DNA of 32,639 nucleotides, taken from contig CALXDO010000034.1 of NCBI GenBank assembly GCA_944387075.1, positions 1-32,639 on the forward strand, written 5' to 3'. The stretch is from an uncultured Oscillospiraceae bacterium. Its GTDB lineage: Bacteria; Bacillota; Clostridia; Oscillospirales; Oscillospiraceae. Numbering within the stretch: the first letter of the stretch is position 1; each line of letters starts with the position of its first letter. This document shows positions 16,230 through 24,465 of this stretch, in pieces. The translations under genes were made by a program, and so were the position numbers. The notes below the pieces were generated by a model. That model saw only the letters and a program-made list of their open reading frames with translations. It was not told the DNA's origin and did not search any database.

Positions 16230-16284
16230 CAGATGTGGTGAAGGGTGCCGAAGTAAGATAGATGAGATAGGGTGTTCTGATAAA

Positions 16285-16326
16285 AAAGGCCCCCTCTGTA
16301 ACCGTCCAGTTACAGAGGGGGCCTTT
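16285..16326 (-). terminator. terminator of the DegV-small membrane protein operon
   Basis: AAAGGCCCCCTCTGTAAC and its exact complement form an 18-bp stem with a six-base loop. On the minus strand T residues follow the stem. It lies 22 bases after the stop of the 45-aa gene. Confidence 0.88.
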
Positions 16327-16348
16327 AGGGAACAGAAACAGGCCATGG

Positions 16349-16486
16349 CTACAAAAGCCCCAACCAGGTTGCCAGATTGATGCCAAATCCCATCACACAC
16401 AGAACCAAGATGGTAATGAGCACCCAATAGCACCAGCGGCGGAAAAACAGCGCGCGCCGCTGGTCCCGTTTGGAAGGATGATCCAT
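16349..16486 (-). CDS. small single-span membrane protein (45 aa)
   Basis: An ATG at 16486 preceded by AAAGGAG opens a 45-codon frame starting MDHPSKRDQRRALFFRRWCY. One membrane helix (YWVLITILVLCVMGFGINLA) follows and the product ends TWLGLL. The positive N-terminus suggests it stays inside. It lies 37 bases behind the DegV gene and 22 bases before a terminator on the same strand, so it is the second gene of that operon. Coding character, ribosome site and position support a real gene; the family and function are unknown. Confidence 0.75.
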   Translation of the reverse strand: MDHPSKRDQRRALFFRRWCYWVLITILVLCVMGFGINLATWLGLL

Positions 16487-16523
16487 GGGGGTTTCTCCTT
16501 TCGTTCATGGGAGAGAGCAGCCA

Positions 16524-17360
16524 TCAGTACGCCACGACAACGCCGCCATTGTTGGCGTAGAAGGAACTGATGCCCCGGGTTTCCGTAATGAGGACATCGG
16601 ACACTTCACAGGTTTTCAGAATCATCATGCGCAGATACTCGGCTCGTTCCCGGCACAGGCAGTGGGCGATGCAAAGCAGCTTGCCTTTGTGGTTTTCATC
16701 GGCGGCGATGATGTCTACCAGCTTGTTCAGAGCCTGCTTGATGGACAAAGCCTGGGTATGTTTTTTGATTTCTCCCTCAGGAGTGGACCCCATTACCAGC
16801 TTCACCCGAAGGGCTCCGGTGACCAGGGACTGCACACGGGTCAGACGCCCAGCTTTGCGCAGAATGTCCAGGTTTTCCAACACGAACAGGGTGTTCATCT
16901 CGGTGATATACTTCTCCACCTGGGACACCACCTGGGCGAAGGGCAGACCTGAGGAGGCCAGTTCAGAAATTTTCAGAGCAATGAGGGTTTCCCCGGCAGA
17001 GGCAGAGCAGGAATTGAACACCCGGATGTTCTGCCCTGGATGCTCCTCCACAAACATCTGGGCAGCTTGCCAGGCACTGTTGTGGGAACCGGAGAGCAGG
17101 GCGGAGAGAGTGACCACATAGATGTCCCCGTCCACGGCCTCAAAAGCGTCCAGATAGTCCGCCGGGGAAGGGCATGCGGTGTGGGAAGCTTCTTGACACT
17201 TCGCCATGGCATCCACCAGGGACTGGGGCACCAAGGTATCATCGTCCCGAAATTCGGACTTTCCCACATAGATGGACAGGGGAACGCTATGGAAAATGCC
17301 GGACTTGAGCAGTTCGGGGCTGAGATCGCAGCAGCTGTCAACAATAATTTTAAAACTCAT
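16524..17360 (-). CDS. DegV family fatty-acid-binding protein
   Basis: The 278-residue product begins MSFKIIVDSCCDLSPELLKS, the DegV N-terminal signature, and continues with VPLSIYVGKSEFRDD and the ligand-pocket SGSHNSAWQAA near residue 90. Known: DegV (FakB-like) proteins bind a fatty acid; FakB partners present it to the kinase FakA. No fakA is in the window. ATG 17360 has AGGGGT upstream; a TTG two codons earlier is possible. It is followed by a small membrane protein gene in the same operon. Confidence 0.92.
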   Translation of the reverse strand: MSFKIIVDSCCDLSPELLKSGIFHSVPLSIYVGKSEFRDDDTLVPQSLVDAMAKCQEASHTACPSPADYLDAFEAVDGDIYVVTLSALLSGSHNSAWQAAQMFVEEHPGQNIRVFNSCSASAGETLIALKISELASSGLPFAQVVSQVEKYITEMNTLFVLENLDILRKAGRLTRVQSLVTGALRVKLVMGSTPEGEIKKHTQALSIKQALNKLVDIIAADENHKGKLLCIAHCLCRERAEYLRMMILKTCEVSDVLITETRGISSFYANNGGVVVAY

Positions 17361-17394
17361 AAACAAAAACCCCTAATATCATTTTTGCAATTAA

Positions 17395-17423
17395 ATTCTA
17401 GCAGACCCAAGGAGCAAAGTCAA
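17395..17423 (-). promoter_or_regulatory. promoter of the DegV operon
   Basis: On the minus strand TTGACT (17423-17418) and TAGAAT (17400-17395) are 17 bases apart. Confidence 0.75.
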
Positions 17424-17499
17424 GGAAAGAAGGGGGAGAGGGTGGGAGTATTTACAAATTGGAAATAACTGCTGAGCATGAAATTGTGGAAAAAGTTCC

Positions 17500-17528
17500 T
17501 TGACGATGACTCGATTTCATAGTAAAAT
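17500..17528 (+). promoter_or_regulatory. promoter of the flavodiiron protein gene
   Basis: TTGACG (17500-17505) and TAAAAT (17523-17528) are separated by 17 bases, 34 bases before the start codon. Confidence 0.75.
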
Positions 17529-17561
17529 AGTGGGGATAAAGAAAAAAGAGGTGTGCACACA

Positions 17562-18734
17562 GTGAATCAACTGCTCAATTCAAATGCCATTTACCGGGTC
17601 GGCTGCTATGACACCGATATTGATCTGTTCGAAAGTCAGTATGTGGTGCCCCATGGCGTCACCTACAACTCCTACGTGATTGTGGACGAGAAAGTGGCCA
17701 TTCTGGACACGGTGGACCCCCACAAGACTCAGGAGTGGCTGTCCAACCTGGACGAAGTGCTGGGCACTCGTCAACCCGACTATTTGGTGGTGCACCACAT
17801 GGAGCCGGACCACGCTGGTAGTATATCCCAACTGACCCAGCGTTATCCCCAAATGAAGCTCATTGGCAATGCCAAGACCTTCCCCATGCTGAAACAGTTC
17901 ACCGGCGTGGATTACACCGACCGGGCTGTGGTGGTCAAGGAGGGCGACGTGGTGGAGCTGGGTGAACACAGCCTCACCTTCGTGATGGCCCCCATGGTGC
18001 ACTGGCCCGAGGCTATGGTGTCTTATGAGGCTAAGGAGAAGGTGCTCTTCTCCGCCGACGGCTTTGGCCGTTTTGGGGACGACAACCCTGAGACGGAGTG
18101 GGTGGAGGAAGCCCGCCGCTACTACTTGAACATTGTGGGCAAGTTTGGCCCTCAGGTACAAGCCCTGCTGAAGAAGGCTGCAGGCCTGGACATCGCCACC
18201 ATCTGCCCCCTCCACGGACCTGTGCTCACAGGGGACAGCATCGGGCTGGCCTTGGAGAAGTACAACCTGTGGAGTACCTATCAGCCGGAGGAGAAGGGCG
18301 TGCTGGTGGCCTATGCTTCCATCCACGGCAACACTGCCAAGGCTGCTCTGGAGCTGGTGGACATGCTCCGGGCGGAGGGTGTGAAGGTGGAGGCCATCGA
18401 CCTGACCCGTGAGGACTGGGCGAAGGCTGTGGCCAAGGCATTCCAGTACACCAATCTGGTGCTGGCCGCCTCCACCTATGACAACTTCGTCTTTACGCCC
18501 ATGGCTACATTCCTCTATCGCCTGAAGACCAAGGCGTTCCAGAACCGCACCGTGGCTCTGGTGGAAAATGGGACTTGGGCGCCTTTGGCCGCCAAGGAGA
18601 TGCGTGCCGCTCTGGAGCAGCTGAAGAACATCACCATCCTGGACCAGGTGGTCACCATCCGCTCTGCGCTGGATGAGACCAGCCGTGCTGCTCTGAGTGA
18701 GTTGGCCCATGCGGTCAAGGCCACCCTGGAGTGA
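17562..18734 (+). CDS. fprA: flavodiiron protein (FprA-type oxygen/NO reductase)
   Basis: The protein of about 390 residues has an N-terminal beta-lactamase-like domain with the diiron ligands HxExDH (HHMEPDH, about 78-84), HWPEAM near 147, SADGFGRFGD near 165 and CPLHGPV near 223. A C-terminal flavodoxin domain (from about 245) carries the FMN loop YASIHGNTA. Known: these enzymes reduce O2 to water or NO to N2O and protect anaerobes. The likely start is GTG 17562, eight bases after AGAGGTG; a GTG three codons earlier (17553) overlaps that site. It is a single gene with its own promoter and terminator. Confidence 0.94.
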   Translation: MNQLLNSNAIYRVGCYDTDIDLFESQYVVPHGVTYNSYVIVDEKVAILDTVDPHKTQEWLSNLDEVLGTRQPDYLVVHHMEPDHAGSISQLTQRYPQMKLIGNAKTFPMLKQFTGVDYTDRAVVVKEGDVVELGEHSLTFVMAPMVHWPEAMVSYEAKEKVLFSADGFGRFGDDNPETEWVEEARRYYLNIVGKFGPQVQALLKKAAGLDIATICPLHGPVLTGDSIGLALEKYNLWSTYQPEEKGVLVAYASIHGNTAKAALELVDMLRAEGVKVEAIDLTREDWAKAVAKAFQYTNLVLAASTYDNFVFTPMATFLYRLKTKAFQNRTVALVENGTWAPLAAKEMRAALEQLKNITILDQVVTIRSALDETSRAALSELAHAVKATLE

Positions 18735-18755
18735 TTGATTGATCCAAACCATCTG

Positions 18756-18787
18756 AAAAGGGGCAAGCTCGAGGCTTGCCCCTTTTT
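18756..18787 (+). terminator. terminator of the flavodiiron protein gene
   Basis: AAAAGGGGCAAGC, TCGAG loop and GCTTGCCCCTTTTTT form a classic intrinsic terminator. Confidence 0.92.
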
Positions 18788-18807
18788 TCCGCAAAGGAGA
18801 ATGTTTT

Positions 18808-19248
18808 GTGAAGCAGATTTGGCAAGGGACCTTTGTCCGTTTTTTGTTGGTGGGCGTGCTGAACACCGCGGTAGGCTTTGGCGTGATGTTTGCCCTTTAC
18901 AATCTGGCGGGGCTGCACACCTGGGGCGAGCTGGGCTACTGGCTGTCCTCGGCGGCCAACTATGTGGTGGGAAGTGTGGTCAGCTATTTCCTCAATAAAC
19001 ACTTTACCTTCCGCAGTGCCGAGACGGGCTGGCAGGTGGTTGTACGCTTTACCCTGAACATTGTTGTGTGCTGGGTGTTGGCCTATGGCCTGGCCAAGCC
19101 TGCGGTGGCGGTGGTGCTGTCCGGCATGCCTTTGACGGAGCAGATGCAGGGCAACCTCACCATGCTGGTGGGGGCCGGACTGTTTGTGCTGCTCAACTAT
19201 GTGGGCCAGCGGTTTTTTGCGTTCCGCAATACAGAAGAGAAGAAGTGA
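18808..19248 (+). CDS. GtrA-like membrane protein
   Basis: The 146-residue protein has four membrane segments and GtrA family motifs: FVRFLLVGVLNTAVGFGVMF at the N-terminus, the central SYFLNKHFTF, and a C-terminal NYVGQRFFAF. Known: family members are thought to flip lipid-linked sugars for teichoic acid or glycan decoration. GTG 18808 is the start, with AAAGGAG nine bases upstream. The next gene, a LytTR regulator, begins 21 bases later, so they are probably co-transcribed. No glycosyltransferase is nearby, so its role with the regulator is unclear. Confidence 0.88.
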   Translation: MKQIWQGTFVRFLLVGVLNTAVGFGVMFALYNLAGLHTWGELGYWLSSAANYVVGSVVSYFLNKHFTFRSAETGWQVVVRFTLNIVVCWVLAYGLAKPAVAVVLSGMPLTEQMQGNLTMLVGAGLFVLLNYVGQRFFAFRNTEEKK

Positions 19249-19269
19249 GTTTGGAGGAGGGCGTGGAAG

Positions 19270-19968
19270 ATGGAGCTGCGTGTGGGAATCTGCGACGACA
19301 GCCAGACCGACGGGGCGTATGTGGGCAGTCTGTTGTCCCGCTGGGCCGCAGAGCGGGGCATCACCCTCCATACGGAGCAGTTCCCGTCGGCGGAGAGTTT
19401 TCTGTTCCGCTACGCCGAGGAAAAGCGGTTTGACCTGCTGCTGCTGGACATTGAGATGGGACAGTTGGACGGGGTGAGCCTGGCCAAGCAAATCCGGCAG
19501 GGCAACCAGCAGGTGCAGATCGTATTTATTACCGGGTATTCCGACTACATCGCTGAGGGGTACGAGGTGGCAGCGCTCCACTATCTCCTTAAGCCGGTGA
19601 ACGGGGACAAACTGCGCACGGTGCTGGATCGGGCGGTGGACAAGGTGCGACAGGGGGAGCGGGTGCTGACCCTGGGGCAGGGGGGCGAGATGGTGCGCAT
19701 TCCCCTGGGGGAAATCCGCTATCTGGAGGTATGCCGCAACTATGTGACGGTACACGCCAAGGAAGATTACACCACAAAATCCACCCTGAGCGGACTGGAA
19801 GAGGAGCTGGACGGCCGGTTTCACCGCCTGGGCCGCTCCATGGTGGTGAATCTGGAGATGGTGCGTCGGGTGACCAAAACTCAGGTGATGCTATCCGACG
19901 GAAGCGTGCTGCCCTTGCCCCGAGGGGCCTATGAGCCATTGAATCGGGCCATCATCGCCCACAGTTGA
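19270..19968 (+). CDS. LytTR-family response regulator
   Basis: The 232-residue regulator has an N-terminal receiver domain: the acidic pair CDD (8-10), the phosphorylation Asp in LLLLDIEMG (about D61), the Thr in FITGYSDY and the Lys in YLLKPV. A C-terminal LytTR DNA-binding domain follows (about 130-232), with IRYLEVCRNYVTVHA and FHRLGRSMVVNLEMVRRV. GGAGGAGGG lies upstream of ATG 19270. The kinase gene follows after 10 bases. Known: AgrA/VirR-like regulators bind paired 9-bp repeats and respond to secreted peptides. Targets probably include the ABC pair downstream (inference). Confidence 0.94.
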   Translation: MELRVGICDDSQTDGAYVGSLLSRWAAERGITLHTEQFPSAESFLFRYAEEKRFDLLLLDIEMGQLDGVSLAKQIRQGNQQVQIVFITGYSDYIAEGYEVAALHYLLKPVNGDKLRTVLDRAVDKVRQGERVLTLGQGGEMVRIPLGEIRYLEVCRNYVTVHAKEDYTTKSTLSGLEEELDGRFHRLGRSMVVNLEMVRRVTKTQVMLSDGSVLPLPRGAYEPLNRAIIAHS

Positions 19969-19978
19969 GGAGGCTGCC

Positions 19979-20641
19979 ATGGGACTTCTATCTAAACGGG
20001 TGAACGAGAAATTGGAAAACTACCAGCGGGAACTGCTGGACACCCACTATCAAGAGGTGGAGAACATGTACCGGCAAATCCGGGGCTGGCGGCACGACTA
20101 CCGCAACCACATCCAGACCATGAAGGCCTACGCCGCCCAGGGGGATCTGGAGGCCATTCGGGCCTATCTGGACTTGTTGGACACGGATTTGAACACCGTG
20201 GACACGGTGGTGAAAACGGGCAACGCCATGGCAGATGCCATTTTGAACAGCAAAATCTCGCTGGCCAAGGCCCGGGACATTCCCGTGCAAGTGGATGCCC
20301 ATATCCCGGTGAAACTCACTATGTCCGAGCTGGACCTGTGTGTCATTTTGGGCAATCTCTTTGACAACGCCATGGAGGCCAGCTTGGCCCTGCCATCCCA
20401 GGAGCGGCTCATACGGGTGTATATGGACATGAAGGGCACCCAGCTGTATATCTCCTTCACCAACTTCACCGCCACGGGCAAGCTGTCCAAGGTGGGGGAG
20501 GTCTTCCGCACCACCAAAGGGGAGGGCCACGGCTTTGGGCTGGTGCGCATGGATGACATTGTGGAGCGGCTGGACGGGTACTTAAGCCGCAACAGCGAGG
20601 CGGGGGCCTTTACCACTGAGATCTTAATTCCACAGCTGTGA
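19979..20641 (+). CDS. short soluble GHKL histidine kinase
   Basis: The 220-residue protein contains only the catalytic part of an AgrC/VirS-like kinase: the H-box WRHDYRNH (about 38-45, phospho-His at H39), the N-box ILGNLFDNAMEAS (about 122-134) and the G-box GHGFGLVRMDDI near 185. It has no membrane segment, whereas AgrC-type kinases are about 430 residues with six helices in front. The short coiled N-terminus (NEKLENYQRELLDTHYQEVE) is the typical dimerisation lead-in. GAGGAGG precedes ATG 19979, and the regulator stop is only 10 bases upstream, so no sensor part can be hidden in front. How it senses a signal is unknown. Confidence 0.9.
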   Translation: MGLLSKRVNEKLENYQRELLDTHYQEVENMYRQIRGWRHDYRNHIQTMKAYAAQGDLEAIRAYLDLLDTDLNTVDTVVKTGNAMADAILNSKISLAKARDIPVQVDAHIPVKLTMSELDLCVILGNLFDNAMEASLALPSQERLIRVYMDMKGTQLYISFTNFTATGKLSKVGEVFRTTKGEGHGFGLVRMDDIVERLDGYLSRNSEAGAFTTEILIPQL

Positions 20642-20668
20642 GGTGCAGTTCGGCACCCCAGATTTGCC

Positions 20669-20702
20669 ATTCGTCCCCGGATCACTCCGGGGACGAATTT
20701 TT
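20669..20702 (+). terminator. terminator-like hairpin between the kinase and the ABC pair
   Basis: ATTCGTCCCCGG and CCGGGGACGAAT form a 12-bp stem with a six-base loop and a short TTTT tract. It separates the regulatory genes from the transporter genes on the same strand, either ending the first unit or attenuating read-through. Confidence 0.75.
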
Positions 20703-20729
20703 GTGATAAGGTACCGGTGAGGTGAGAAC

Positions 20730-22544
20730 ATGAAAGAGAAGAAGAAAAAGCCCGCATATAATATGTGGCAGAATACCGCCTACTTTGTCAGGGCGGCGTG
20801 GGACAACTGCCCCTCGGTGCTGCTCATCTGTCTGCTGTTGGCGGTGGCCACCGCTGGGGCCACGGTGGTGGAAATGCTCTTTGTCCCCGTGGTGCTGGGG
20901 CAAGTGGAGGGGCATGTGCCGCTTTCTAAGTTGCTGGCCACCATCGGGGTGTTTACCCTGGGCCTGTTGCTGCTGTGGGGGGGGAAGAGTTATTTGAACA
21001 TCAATGCTGTCTTTGGTAGAGTGGAGGTACGGGAGATCATCGTGGATCGGGTTTCCCGTAAGGTGACGGGAACGTCCTATATAAACCTATTGGACACCAA
21101 ATTCCGACAGCATGAAAACCTAGCCTATCGCACCACCGACAGCAACGCAGATGCAGCAGAGGCCATCTGGACTACCTGGACAGATATTTTGACCAATGTG
21201 CTGGGTTTTGTGGTATACCTGCTTTTGCTCACGGGGCTCAGCGGTTGGATGGTGGGGCTGGTGATCCTCACCACGGCGGTAGGCTTCCTGGTCAGCGAAC
21301 ATTTACAGGGCTGGGGCTACCGCCACCGGGAGGAGCGGGCGGCCAGCATGAATGCCATGCGGTATGTCAAAGGGGTTGCCACCAGGCGGGAGTACGCCCA
21401 GGATCTTCGGATTTTTGGCCTGCGCCCTTGGCTGGATGAGGTGTGGGGCAGTGCCATGAGTGCCTACCAGGCCTTTCTGACCCGGCGGGAGCGGGTGTAC
21501 TTTCTCACTTATGTGGTGGATGCCCTGCTCACCCTGCTGCGCAATGGGGGAGCTTATGCCTACCTTATCTGGCTGACCCTGACCCAGGGCCTGCCCGCCT
21601 CCCAGTTTGTGCTGTACTTTGCTGCCATCAGCGGCTTTAGCCAGTGGGTGAAGGGCATCATGGAGCAGTTCTCCACCCTCCACCGCCAGAGCCTGGAGTT
21701 ATCCAATCTGCGGGAGTTTTTGGAGTGGCCGGAGCCTTTTCTCTTTGATGAGGGAGAGGCGTTGCCTCAAGGCTTGAAGGACTGTGAAATCAAGTTGGAT
21801 CATGTGTCCTACCGCTATCCCGGCGCAGAGGAGGACACCATCTTCGATTTCTCCTTCACCCTCCATCCTGGGGAGAAGGTGGCCATTGTGGGCCTCAACG
21901 GGGCGGGCAAGACCACCTTGGTCAAGCTGCTGTGCGGCTTTTTGGACCCCACCCAGGGGTGTGTCCGCCTCAATGGGGTGGACATCCGCACCTACAACCG
22001 AAGGGAATACTATCATCTGTTTTCCGCCGTATTCCAAGAGTTTTCTGTGCTGGACACCGGTGTGGCGGTGAATGTGGCCCAGCGGGTGGAGGGGATTGAC
22101 CGAACCCGTGTGGCAGAGTGCCTGGAAAAGGCGGGGCTGACCCAGGCGGTGGAGGCCCTGCCCAAAGGGATGGACACTCCCGTGACCCGAAATGTGTTTG
22201 AGGACGGGGTGGAGTTGTCCGGGGGACAGATGCAGCGGCTGATGCTGGCCCGGGCCCTGTACCGGGACGCACCGATGGTGGTGCTGGACGAGCCCACGGC
22301 GGCTTTGGACCCTCTGGCGGAGCACGACATCTACATGAAGTACAATTCCATGACCCAGGGGAAGAGCTCTCTGTTTATCTCCCACCGGCTGGCCTCCACC
22401 CGGTTCTGTGACCGGATTCTCTATTTGGAGCATGGACGCATTGCGGAGGAGGGCACCCACCAGTCCCTGTTGGATTTGGGCGGCGGGTACGCCAAGCTGT
22501 TTGAGGTGCAGAGCCGCTACTACCAGGAAGGAGGGGAGCAGTGA
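20730..22544 (+). CDS. ABC exporter half-transporter, first of pair
   Basis: The 604-residue fusion has a membrane domain (about 25-330, six segments) followed by an ATPase with GLNGAGKTT as Walker A near 400, signature LSGGQMQ, Walker B MVVLDEPTAALD (E521) and H552 in ISHRLAS. All catalytic residues are intact. There is no C39 peptidase domain, so it would not trim a leader peptide itself. ATG 20730 has GGTGAGG upstream. The stop overlaps the start of the second half-transporter. Known: similar pairs next to LytTR/GHKL genes in Clostridia are annotated as peptide or drug exporters; the substrate here is unknown. Confidence 0.9.
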   Translation: MKEKKKKPAYNMWQNTAYFVRAAWDNCPSVLLICLLLAVATAGATVVEMLFVPVVLGQVEGHVPLSKLLATIGVFTLGLLLLWGGKSYLNINAVFGRVEVREIIVDRVSRKVTGTSYINLLDTKFRQHENLAYRTTDSNADAAEAIWTTWTDILTNVLGFVVYLLLLTGLSGWMVGLVILTTAVGFLVSEHLQGWGYRHREERAASMNAMRYVKGVATRREYAQDLRIFGLRPWLDEVWGSAMSAYQAFLTRRERVYFLTYVVDALLTLLRNGGAYAYLIWLTLTQGLPASQFVLYFAAISGFSQWVKGIMEQFSTLHRQSLELSNLREFLEWPEPFLFDEGEALPQGLKDCEIKLDHVSYRYPGAEEDTIFDFSFTLHPGEKVAIVGLNGAGKTTLVKLLCGFLDPTQGCVRLNGVDIRTYNRREYYHLFSAVFQEFSVLDTGVAVNVAQRVEGIDRTRVAECLEKAGLTQAVEALPKGMDTPVTRNVFEDGVELSGGQMQRLMLARALYRDAPMVVLDEPTAALDPLAEHDIYMKYNSMTQGKSSLFISHRLASTRFCDRILYLEHGRIAEEGTHQSLLDLGGGYAKLFEVQSRYYQEGGEQ

Positions 22545-24412
22545 TGGAGAAAACCAAGTCTTGGGGAGAAAGCCTACGCCTGACCTTTCGGGGGTGGCGT
22601 ATCTGGTGGAAACTGCGCCCCACTCTTCTGGTGTCCATGGCCCTGTCGGCGGCAGTTCAGGCAGTGATTCCGTATACATCCATCTACTTCTCTGCTCGTA
22701 TCATTGGGGAGCTATCCCAAGGGCGGGACCTCCGGGTATTGGCCTGGTGGGTGGGCCTGTTGTTGGGGTTCACCGCTGGCTTGTTGCTTCTGGGAGGTGC
22801 CCTTTCTCGTTGGGTAACTTGGGAGAAAGAGCAGTCCTATATCTGGGATGACAAGCTGAACATGGATAAGATGATGGATTTGGATTATGCTCTTGTGCAA
22901 GAGAAAGAAATCTACGATTTATATGAGCAAATCCAGCAGAATTTTCTGTGGGGCGGCTGGGGCATGTGTAATCTGCTGAAATACTTCTCCAACGGTCTGA
23001 CCTATGCCTTACGGGTCATCGTGGGTATTGTGTTGTCAGCGGGACTAGTGGCTCTACAAATTCCTCAAAATCATGTCCTGGTATTTTTGAACCACCCACT
23101 GTGCATGGTGGTTGTGGTGGCGGTGATGTTGGGGGTGGCCTTTCTCTCCCCGGTGTGTGCCAACCGCAGCAATGCCTACTGGGGCATGAACGGAGAAGAA
23201 ATGCGTCTGGGGAACCGGATTTTTTCTCGATTTGGGTTTGATTGCAATGACTCCAGTCGGGCATTGGATATGCGCATCTATGAACAACAACCCAATGTGT
23301 GCCAAGTCTATCTCCGAAAGCATGCTACATTTACGACGGACTCTAGAATGGCCCGGTGGGGCAGAGGCTCCATGGGGCTGTGGGCGGCGGCTGGCAAGGG
23401 CATTTCTGCCCTACTCACCGGAGTGGTGTACCTGTATGTGTGTCTGAAAGCCTGGGCGGGAGCCTTTGGCGTGGACGGCATCACCCAGTATGTGGGGGCC
23501 GTGACCACTCTGTTTGCCGGAGTAGCTGGCCTGATGGAGACCTTGGGAGAACTCCAGTGCAACGCCCGGTATCTGTCCGTCGGTCTGGAATTTCTGGACG
23601 TGGAAAACCAGATGTACCAGGGCTCCCTCACCACAGAAAAACGCTCCGACCGCAACTACCAAGTGGAGTTCCGGGACGTGTCCTTCCGCTACCCGGATAG
23701 CGAGGCCTGGGCCCTGCGCCATGTGAACCTGAAATTCCAGGTGGGCAGCCGTCTGGCAGTGGTGGGGGAGAACGGCAGCGGCAAGTCCACCTTCATCAAG
23801 CTCCTGTGTCGTCTCTACGACCCCACCGAGGGAGAGATTTTGTTAAACGGCATCGACATCCGCAAATATCAGTATCAAGACTACATCGCCATCTTCTCGG
23901 TGGTATTTCAGGACTTCCATCTGTTGGCCCTGCCCCTGGGCCAGAACGTGGCCGGGCGCACCCAGTACGATCGGGAGCGGGTGACCCAGTGCCTGACCCA
24001 AGCGGGGGCCATGGAGCGGGTGGAGGAGATGCCCCAGGGACTGGACACCTATCTCTACAAGGATCTGGAGAAGAAGGGCGTGGAGGTCTCCGGGGGCGAG
24101 GCCCAGAAAATCGCCATTGCCCGGGCTCTCTACAAGGATGCGCCCTTCATCATCCTGGATGAGCCCACAGCGGCCTTGGACCCCATCGCCGAGGCGGAGG
24201 TGTACAGTAAATTTGACCAGATCGCCGGGGACAAGACGGCGGTGTATATCAGCCATTGGCTGTCCTCCTGCAAATTCTGTGACGACATTGTGGTCTTTGA
24301 TCACGGCCACATCGTCCAGCAGGGCACCCACCAACAGTTGGTGGAGGCGGAGGGCGTGTATGCCCAGCTGTGGCAGGCGCAAGCCCAGTATTATCAGAAA
24401 CAAGAGGAATGA
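22544..24412 (+). CDS. ABC exporter half-transporter, second of pair
   Basis: The 622-residue partner has a six-segment membrane domain, with a long cytoplasmic stretch that includes NAYWGMNGEEMRLGNRIFSR. The ATPase has Walker A GENGSGKST, signature VSGGEAQK, Walker B FIILDEPTAALD and the switch His in ISHWLSS. Both members of the pair therefore look able to hydrolyse ATP, unlike the exporter pair at 7.6-11.2 kb. ATG 22544 shares its A with the preceding TGA (TGATGG), behind GGAGGGG, so the two proteins are made together. A GTG one codon earlier is less likely. Confidence 0.9.
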   Translation: MEKTKSWGESLRLTFRGWRIWWKLRPTLLVSMALSAAVQAVIPYTSIYFSARIIGELSQGRDLRVLAWWVGLLLGFTAGLLLLGGALSRWVTWEKEQSYIWDDKLNMDKMMDLDYALVQEKEIYDLYEQIQQNFLWGGWGMCNLLKYFSNGLTYALRVIVGIVLSAGLVALQIPQNHVLVFLNHPLCMVVVVAVMLGVAFLSPVCANRSNAYWGMNGEEMRLGNRIFSRFGFDCNDSSRALDMRIYEQQPNVCQVYLRKHATFTTDSRMARWGRGSMGLWAAAGKGISALLTGVVYLYVCLKAWAGAFGVDGITQYVGAVTTLFAGVAGLMETLGELQCNARYLSVGLEFLDVENQMYQGSLTTEKRSDRNYQVEFRDVSFRYPDSEAWALRHVNLKFQVGSRLAVVGENGSGKSTFIKLLCRLYDPTEGEILLNGIDIRKYQYQDYIAIFSVVFQDFHLLALPLGQNVAGRTQYDRERVTQCLTQAGAMERVEEMPQGLDTYLYKDLEKKGVEVSGGEAQKIAIARALYKDAPFIILDEPTAALDPIAEAEVYSKFDQIAGDKTAVYISHWLSSCKFCDDIVVFDHGHIVQQGTHQQLVEAEGVYAQLWQAQAQYYQKQEE

Positions 24413-24417
24413 AACGA

Positions 24418-24460
24418 AGTCCCCCGGACGACCAGATCAATCTAGGTCGTCCGGGGGCTT
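24418..24460. terminator. bidirectional terminator between ABC pair and SLOG gene
   Basis: AGTCCCCCGGACGACC and GGTCGTCCGGGGGCTT form a 15-16 bp stem between the convergent genes. The T-tracts are short. Confidence 0.8.
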
Positions 24461-24465
24461 TATGG

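Noticed and set aside
17580..18866. Minus-strand frame of 428 codons
   Set aside because: Antisense to the flavodiiron protein gene and crosses its terminator.
18715..19824. Minus-strand frame of 369 codons
   Set aside because: Antisense to the GtrA and LytTR genes, which have clear family motifs.
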